From positions 718,726 through 782,725 of the forward strand of contig NW_022985197.1 of the NCBI RefSeq assembly GCF_010093535.1: 64,000 nucleotides of DNA, written 5' to 3'. The position numbers and the translations under genes are program-made. Positions 57,200 to 64,000 of the stretch are shown piece by piece. The stretch is from Lindgomyces ingoldianus (lineage: Eukaryota > Ascomycota > Dothideomycetes > Pleosporales > Lindgomycetaceae). Numbering within the stretch: position 1 is the first letter of the stretch; each line of letters opens with the position of its first letter. The notes beneath the pieces are model-generated. The model made no database searches. It saw only the letters and a list, made by a program, of their open reading frames with translations, and had not been told where the DNA came from.

Positions 57200-59731
57200 C
57201 ATAGGTTATGTGTGTGCAACAGGCTTATATTGTATAGCTATGTTACTACGTCTACTACTTCTAGCTAGAGCTTTTTAGAGAGTTCTACGCTGCTTTTTAT
57301 TTTAATAAACTTTATAATTATTTTTTATTTAGCTTTTTTTATAGCTTTATTTAGCTTATAAGTGTATAGTAAAAAGCTTTTAATATTAATGCTAGATTTT
57401 TTTACTTAAAGCTTATACTTTAACTTTTTATACTCAGAGAGTGTAGTAGTGTTATTATTTTACTATATTTTACTAATTTAAAGCTTATATTAATTAGACA
57501 CTATGCTTTTAAAGTTCTTTATTACTTTTTAAATTTTTAAAAGTGTTTTTGCTTAAAAAGAGTATAAAAAGATTTTACTACTATATTTATCTTTAATAAT
57601 TATTATTTATAGAGCTCTGCTGCGCCTTAATAGCATATTAAACATGTTCTATGTAACTCTTTAGAATAGGTAGAAAGCTTACTTTTTTAGTTTTCTTAAT
57701 ATAACCTACTTAGCGTAAGTTGTTGCGCAGTGCTTATAGTATACTTACTTTATACTTATTATTTATACATTTTTTGCGCTTTTAACTAAAGCCTATAGAG
57801 CTTTAGAGCTTAAGTGTTCTGTGTGCGCATGCTAGAGCTTTTTTAAGTCTAAGTATAAAAATATAGTTTATAAGTGTTAGCATTTTAAAAGCACACTTTA
57901 CACTAGTAAGTAAAAAAAGACAGTGTTATATTTAATAAATATAAGGTTATATTTTTAGTAAAGTGTTATAAGTACTTTATTTTTTTCTAGTATACTTATG
58001 CGTAGTGTATAGTTAAGTCTTAAATACTATAGTTTTTTTTCTTTTAAATAAGCTTTTAAAATAATATTAATGTAAAATCTTTTTACTATAACTACTTTTT
58101 ATAGTGTAAGATCTTCTACGCGCTTTTTTTATACTTTTTTTAACACTTTTTTAAGCTTTTTAGTTTTTATTTTTTAGATTAGGAATAACTAAGTGCTAGC
58201 TTTTACTATGTGTAAACTTTAAGCTTTTTTAAATAACTTAAGTATAAGTAGCTTTATACTATTTACTAAGTGCATAGCACTTTTATTATCTAAAATTATA
58301 CTTATAGAAAGTAGGTAAGTGTTAAAATTTATAGTTATATATATTTTTAGTTTTACTAAAAGCGCTAAGTTAATAAGTGCAGTAATAATGCTTTTTAAAA
58401 ATGCTAGTTTATTTAATTTTTTAATAGCTTTTAAAGTAAAAGAGGCTTTATCTAAAATTACATAGCCTCTTTTAAGTAGTATAGCCTTTACTTCTTTATA
58501 CTACGCTTACTTAAGCCTTTTAAGAATCTTTTAGTATGTAGTTTTACTAAGCTTTTTTAGCTTTTTAGTAACTACTAATGTAAGGTCTCTATAGTCTACT
58601 ACTTTTTATAGATAAAAAATTACCTTAAAGCTTTATATAAGCATAGGTAGCCTAATTAGGCTAGCATAAATTAGGCTAAATTATTATCTAATTATTTACT
58701 AAGCATTATAAATATACCTATGCCTTAGTTACTTATATATAAAGAGTGCTTTTAAAGCATTATTAAAAAAAATCTTACTAATTTTTTAAATTATTAAAAG
58801 TTTCTTACTAAGTATACTAGCTTTTATAACCTTTTAGTGCATAAAGCGCGCTTAGTCTAGTGCAAGCTTTAAAGCTAAGGCGTCTAGAAAGTCTTATGCA
58901 GCTAGCTAGCCTTCTATCTTATAAGTTCTTACTTTAGTGTATAAAAAGTGCTACTGCTAGTACTAAGCTTTTAAAGTTATAGTGCTATACTTTACTTATA
59001 TAAAATTTTTATACTTATGTTTATTAGTGCTAGCTCTTATTTTAAAGCTTATATAAGTGCTTATAAAGTAGATTAGTTCTTTAATATAAGCTATATTATT
59101 ATAAGTTCTAGAATCTTTAGTGCAATAGTTGCTTTAACTTAGTTTTAAATTATCTAAAGACATATTGCATAGAAAGCCTAGTTACTTAATTAAGCTTAGT
59201 ACTTAGTAATATTAGTTTAGTACTATATGTTAGCCTTTTTTAGAAAGTTCTTAGTAGTAATTACTTTAAGTATAGGCATCTCTAGAGCGCTGTCTATAGG
59301 ATTTAGAGCGTCTAGTCTATCTAGATTAATTATGTCCTATAGGTTTTTGCTAAGAGTATAGAACTAGAGCTAGATAAACTAGAGAGGCTAGCTTGCGTAG
59401 TCCTTTAGCTAGTACACTCCTATTAGGAGAGAAGCATCTTAATTAGCTATAACATAGGCTTTAGAGGTAATAAAGATAAGAAAGCTTCTAAACAGCTTTT
59501 ACTAGTGCTATAGTTATGTAAGAAGAATTATTCTAGGTTCTTAAAGCGCTAAGCCTATAACTATAAAGGATAAAATAGCCTAGCAGTAGCTGTTTAGAAG
59601 ATTAGATAAAGTAACTCTCTATCTAAGAGAGCTAAAGGCTCTCCTTATATACACTAAGCTTCAGAACATAATATCTCCAGATCCCGAGCTGCGTCCCAGG
59701 CTCTAAGCCCTAGCCAAGGCTCTTAGTATAC
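57200..59731. other. AT-rich decayed DNA, unidentified
   Basis: Stops occur in every frame. A minus-strand stretch at about 58600-59160 reads with relatively few stops as K/L-rich helical sequence (for example LGYLCLYKALR) but I cannot assign it. A CpG-containing patch at about 59676-59730 marks a junction with the next element. Confidence 0.4.
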
Positions 59732-60036
59732 GCGACAAGTAACATACTATAGCTATTTATAAAGTCTTTTAAAAAATAATAAGTAACTAACATACTAGAT
59801 AACTTTTTAAGCTAATTATATAGCTAACTTATAAAAGCTAAATAATAATAAAAAGTAAGTAATTATTTAGCATATACTTAAGCTAAATGCATAAGGATTT
59901 CCTCTCTAGCTAGTAGCTATAATACCTATAGCTAATATAGCTAATCTTTTACACGCTAAGTATAATATAGGCTATATTAGCATAAACTAGCTTAATATGT
60001 TTATTAAGTGCTACTTAAAGCTTAAATTAAAGTTTA
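59732..60036 (+). mobile_element. Pogo A/B family fragment
   Basis: It matches about 38550-38850 of pogo-B1 (AACATACTATAGCTAT…GCTTAAATTAAAG), i.e. the non-coding left part without the terminal repeat. It is cut on the right by the LTR-like repeat at 60037. Confidence 0.75.
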
Positions 60037-60342
60037 TGTCTGTACGCAGCAGCAGCGTTACGATCTAGATACGAGCGATTGCGCACGAGCAGGACCACGT
60101 ATCTATGTCACATGATGCTTGTGCGCGAACCTCTGTGCGCGAACATCTAGATATCCCCCTTTTCCTCTATATAGAGGAAAGACAAGAGCAATAGAACTAG
60201 AAACATGTTGCTCTTACCTTACCTACCTTATACACTGTGCACACTGTACACTACTCTTACTTTTACTACTTAAGTGCTTATACTATAAGCAGCTAGCTAT
60301 TAGAGCCTATTTAACACTAATTAGTAGTTAATTTAATTAACT
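60037..60342 (+). repeat. LTR-like dispersed repeat, copy 2
   Basis: Starts TGTCTGTACGCAG and ends near TTTAATTAACT like 9073-9353. It retains CpG-rich and un-RIPped sequence. It stands in front of tandem modules and the Copia-B coding region, so it may be that element's 5' LTR. No second LTR or target duplication is in view. Confidence 0.5.
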
Positions 60343-61010
60343 GTAAATTAGTAAGAGTAATAACAGAGTACCTATGCTTTATAAGGTACTTTATTTTATT
60401 ACCTATTCTTTAGAAAGAGTAACAACAGAGCACCTATGCTTTATAAGGTACTTTGTTTAGTTACTTATTTCTTAGGATAGCAGATTAATTCTTTGCATTA
60501 TACAGCAAGCTCTACTACTGTACAAAGTAAGAAGGAGATAGTGTAAGACATACACTAAAGCCACTAAAGCTGCACAACCTAGCAGCTAGATAATAGCACA
60601 TTAATTCTTTACATTATACAGCAAGCTCTGCTACTATACAAAGTAAGGAGGAGATAGTGTAAGGCGCACACTAAAGCTATTAAAGCTGTACAACCTAGCA
60701 GCTAGATAACAGCAGTACCTATATAATCTACTGCACAAGTAATTAACCTTATACTTTATAAGGCACTTTATTTTATTACTTATTTCTTAGGAAAAGTAAC
60801 AATAAAGCACTTACACTTTATAAAGTACTTTATTTAGTTACTTATTTTTTAAAATAGTAGATTAATTTTTTACATTATACAGTAAGCTCTGCTACTATAT
60901 AAAGTAAAGAGGAGATAGTGTAAGGCGCACACTAAAGCTATTAAAGCTGCATAACCTAGCAGCTAGACAACAGCAGTACCTACATAATCTACTAGAAAAG
61001 CAATTAACTA
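60343..61010 (+). repeat. Interleaved tandem modules of two kinds
   Basis: A ~55-base module (…CTATGCTTTATAAGGTACTTT…TTAGTTACTTATTTCTTAG) occurs about four times, near 60360, 60415, 60745 and 60795. A ~113-base module (from AGATTAATTCTTTGCATTAT to CCTAGCAGCTAGA) occurs three times, near 60482, 60595 and 60852. The arrangement is a-a-b-b-a-a-b. It lies between the LTR-like repeat and the gag region. Confidence 0.85.
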
Positions 61011-64000
61011 TACTATTATAATAAAATCTTATTAGCAACTAACAACTCTGTGTAATAATAAAAAGAATAAAGAATAATTTTTATTATATAAATAACTTAT
61101 AAAGGACATAGGAATATTAGAGACAACACTATAAAATAAGACTAGCCTAGAGTACTAGAATAACAAGATTAACATGTTAGAAGCTCTAACAAGCCTATAA
61201 ACTTAATTATATATAAGTTACATAATTACTAATTTACATATAATAACTTAAAAAGGCGCTACTTTTTTAAGTTTATATATAAAAGATTTTAAAAAATAAA
61301 CACTATAAAACTTCTTAGCACTTAGCTGCGCATTTAAAAAAGAGCTTATATAAGTGCTAGAGAATAAAAGAATTACACTATAGCTAAGCACTAAAGGTAC
61401 TTAAGCCTAAAAGCTGTATAATATAGCATAAAGAAAAGTAATTGCACTAGAAAAACTTTATACATAACTTTTATTACTATATAAGGCTCTACATAAAAGT
61501 AGACTAAATATAATGCTGCTATTAACACTAAATGTACTAGCATTACTTACTTCTACACCTTAGCTAGCACTACACTAATTACTATACAAACAATACATGC
61601 TACCCTACCTAACGCCTGCTCTACACCCTTAATTGTACACACCACTGCCTGCAGTAGTGTATGCACTACTAATACCACCTGCACAATCTATACTACATCA
61701 CAATCTGTACAAACTTCCACCCTAGAGGGAAACTGCTAAAGAAAAACTCTTAGTAGATAAAATTATATAATTCTAAAAAGTATAAAAAAAAATAATAACT
61801 ACATAAGTTAACTATATAACATCTTTATAAATAAAATAAGAATCTTTATTAATTTATGTTAATAGCTAGATATCTAGAAAACTTAGTATATAAACATCTT
61901 TCTAGATATTCTAAAAAGTTAGGTAAATATATACTATATGCATAACATAGGCTTTAGACATAACTAGAAGCATTTATATAACACCTTAAGCAGTTACTTT
62001 AACACTAATGTAAACTATAGCTAGTACTAGATAGACTAGATAATAATAACTTTTATATAATACTAATAAAAAAACTTTAATAAAAGTTTATATAAAGTTT
62101 TTAAAATAATAATTAATAAGCTTATGCTTATATAAAGAGCACTAGAAATAGAATTCTAAAAAGATGTTCTACTGCACACTACTGTTATATAAGCCTATTA
62201 AGGATAACTAGAACTAGAACATGCTATGTTTACTATTAAGCCCTTGTGTAAAGCCTTATTTAGCAACTTATAGGCATTACTCTAAGTTACTATAGACTAA
62301 AAAGTAAACTAATACCTCTAAGAACTGCCTAATGTATACTACATAGACTACTAATATAACTCTGTATAATAAGAAAAAAGCTTCCCTCTACGCAGAAAAG
62401 AACAATGTAGAAGATCTTTATTTAGGTTTAGGCTATAATCTAGAGATAACTGCACACAGACAAAGAAGTGCTTTGTCTACTATAAGAAAGAATATTAGTT
62501 ATTAAACTACTCTTATAATAACTATATATAAGCAAAGAACTAGTACATTGCCTTATATAAAGATTTTTATAATAAGACCTTATTATATAAAGCTATTACC
62601 TTATACATCTAAGACTTTAAAGGTTATTTTAAGAAAAAAAATAATTTGCATAATGCAAAGAAAATAAAATAAAAGAGTAAAAATGCTAAGAAAGCTGTTA
62701 ACTACCTTACCTCTACTGCTTATCTATACTGTGTAATAAAAGAGGACATCTACAGCATTAAACCTAAGAAATATGCTAAGCAGTTTATTCTTAATAACTA
62801 ATACTATATAGTATACTAAAGTAAACTATAGAACATAGGCGCAGTAAAGATCTCTACTATTAGTAAGTCTTAACTTAAGGCGTATATATAAAAGAACCTA
62901 TATATAGAAATTAATTAAACACCTAGCTAAACAGGTATTAGCTTTAAAAGCTAGACACTAAAAAGATTAATTAGTACTATATAAATCTAGAACTTAATTA
63001 GTCTAGTTATATACTACATTCTAGAGACTCTAACACTATTCTTACTATTACTAGTAGATGCTAACTAACTTAGGGCATACTTTAATAATATTTTAAATGT
63101 TATTATACATAAAAACAAAACTACTATTTTTATTATATAAAAATAGAGACACTTTTTTTTAATGTTAGTAAGAAAAAATTTATGTCTTTTTTTACTAAAT
63201 TAGAACTCTACTGCCTCTACTGCTAATTTAGACACCCCTGCATAAAGAAACTCTAGAAGATGCTAACTAGCGCTAGCTACAACATTAATGCTGCAGTGCT
63301 AGAAGAGATTAAGAAGTTCTACTACCTCTGCTAATTATATAACTAGGCTCTATAAAAATTTAAGTTTATAATTAAAAATAACACCTACTTTAACTATAAA
63401 GTTGTTATTAATGTTATATAAATTAATAATAAAAATGTCTTACATGTTATTAATATAGATATATTATTTTAAGCTACTACATTTCTAAAATCTATGTCTA
63501 CACAAGATACCTAGGATGCACTATGTAAATGCTAGATTAACACATATTAAGAACCTCTAGACTACATTATGTATAACTTTAGTATAAACTTTACTTTAGA
63601 AGATTTTTAAGCTTATATAAAGATTATAAGAGCTACATGTAGGCAGATGCCTATAGAAGCATATTAGGCAGTTAGAAAGGTTAAGCGCGTGTACACACCT
63701 CTCTAACAAGCGTTTAACATCCTAAAGACTAAGCTAGGTAACTGTACAGATAATAAGGCTATCCTGCAGATAGCAGTTAAGGCTCTAAACAACACAGCTA
63801 GCCTGCACAGTCTAGTACCTACGCTGCTAGTTTTTAAGGCATACTTAAAAATTAACCTAGACTTTTTACTATTACTAAACATTATTACATAAGTAAGCGC
63901 AGTATAAAAGGTAATAAAAATACTTTAAAAAGACTATGTAAAAGTAAATATTAATTATATAATTAACACTTATAATAGCTTTATAACATATAAAGTTCTT
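61011..64000 (+). mobile_element. Ty1/Copia element B, gag to integrase, runs off the window
   Basis: The plus strand carries a gag zinc-knuckle relic at about 62465-62513 (KKCFVYYKKEY). A protease-to-integrase linker follows, with FRHPCIKKL at about 63227-63253, the mutated FGHP block of the pre-integrase region. Integrase-core relics continue (FNYKVVINVI, YIMYNFSINF) with Asn for Asp. The stretch 63640-63830 keeps better sequence. RT would lie beyond 64000. Together with Copia-A it looks like one fungal Copia lineage. All frames carry stops. Confidence 0.82.

Noticed and set aside
1..64000. tRNA, rRNA, CRISPR arrays and operons
   Set aside because: None could be supported by eye; the sequence has the features of a filamentous ascomycete, so CRISPR arrays and operons are not expected.
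1..64000. Window as a centromere
   Set aside because: AT-rich RIPped blocks of this kind occur both at centromeres and at other heterochromatic islands; the sequence alone does not decide.

Overview
The window looks like nuclear DNA of a filamentous ascomycete (Pezizomycotina); I cannot name the species. Most of it is very AT-rich and packed with stop codons. Wherever two copies of one repeat can be compared they differ almost only by C-to-T and G-to-A changes. That is the signature of repeat-induced point mutation (RIP), so nearly all mobile elements here are dead and their genes survive only as relics. Two short islands of normal composition carry the convincing host genes.

Layout. 1-3830: normal composition, no confident gene, one coding-like relic (1289-1765). 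3831-6480: AT-rich, with a complete hAT element (4046-5070) and a short solo LTR (5696-5822). 6481-9072: normal island with a secreted DUF4360-type protein gene (7732-8385, one 48-base intron). 9073-26124: a nest of elements. A pogo-type element (A1) was hit by a second (D), that by a minus-strand Ty3/Gypsy element (A), and that by a plus-strand chromodomain Gypsy element (B, 14080-19743). A 1.7 kb LTR element without recognised genes (23128-24832) and a fold-back element (25367-25960) follow. 26130-27888: a small island with one intact dehydrogenase-like gene (26358-27347), preceded by a solo LTR and bracketed by fold-back pogo derivatives. 27891-43025: a fold-back element, Gypsy-E, three pogo copies, minisatellites, one assembly gap (36645-36766), and a Ty1/Copia element ending in a well-preserved LTR. 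43225-47177: a 3.95 kb DDE transposon with ~100-base inverted repeats, a transposase relic and a second, opposite-strand long frame. 47328-59731: unidentified AT-rich DNA holding a complete 7.6 kb Gypsy element (C, 48444-56036) and another solo LTR (57042-57194). 59732-64000: pogo fragment, LTR-like repeat, tandem modules and the gag/integrase half of a second Copia element running off the window.

The host genes do not form a pathway. The main content is the insertion history, which target-site duplications allow to be read closely, and the pattern of RIP. In three LTR elements the outermost ends are spared while the inner LTR halves are mutated. The least explained items are the passenger frame in the 43225-47177 transposon, an antisense Cys-cluster/charged-helix frame shared by Gypsy-A and Gypsy-C, and the LTR element without genes at 23128-24832. 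All matches to families were made by eye from translated motifs; no database search was possible.
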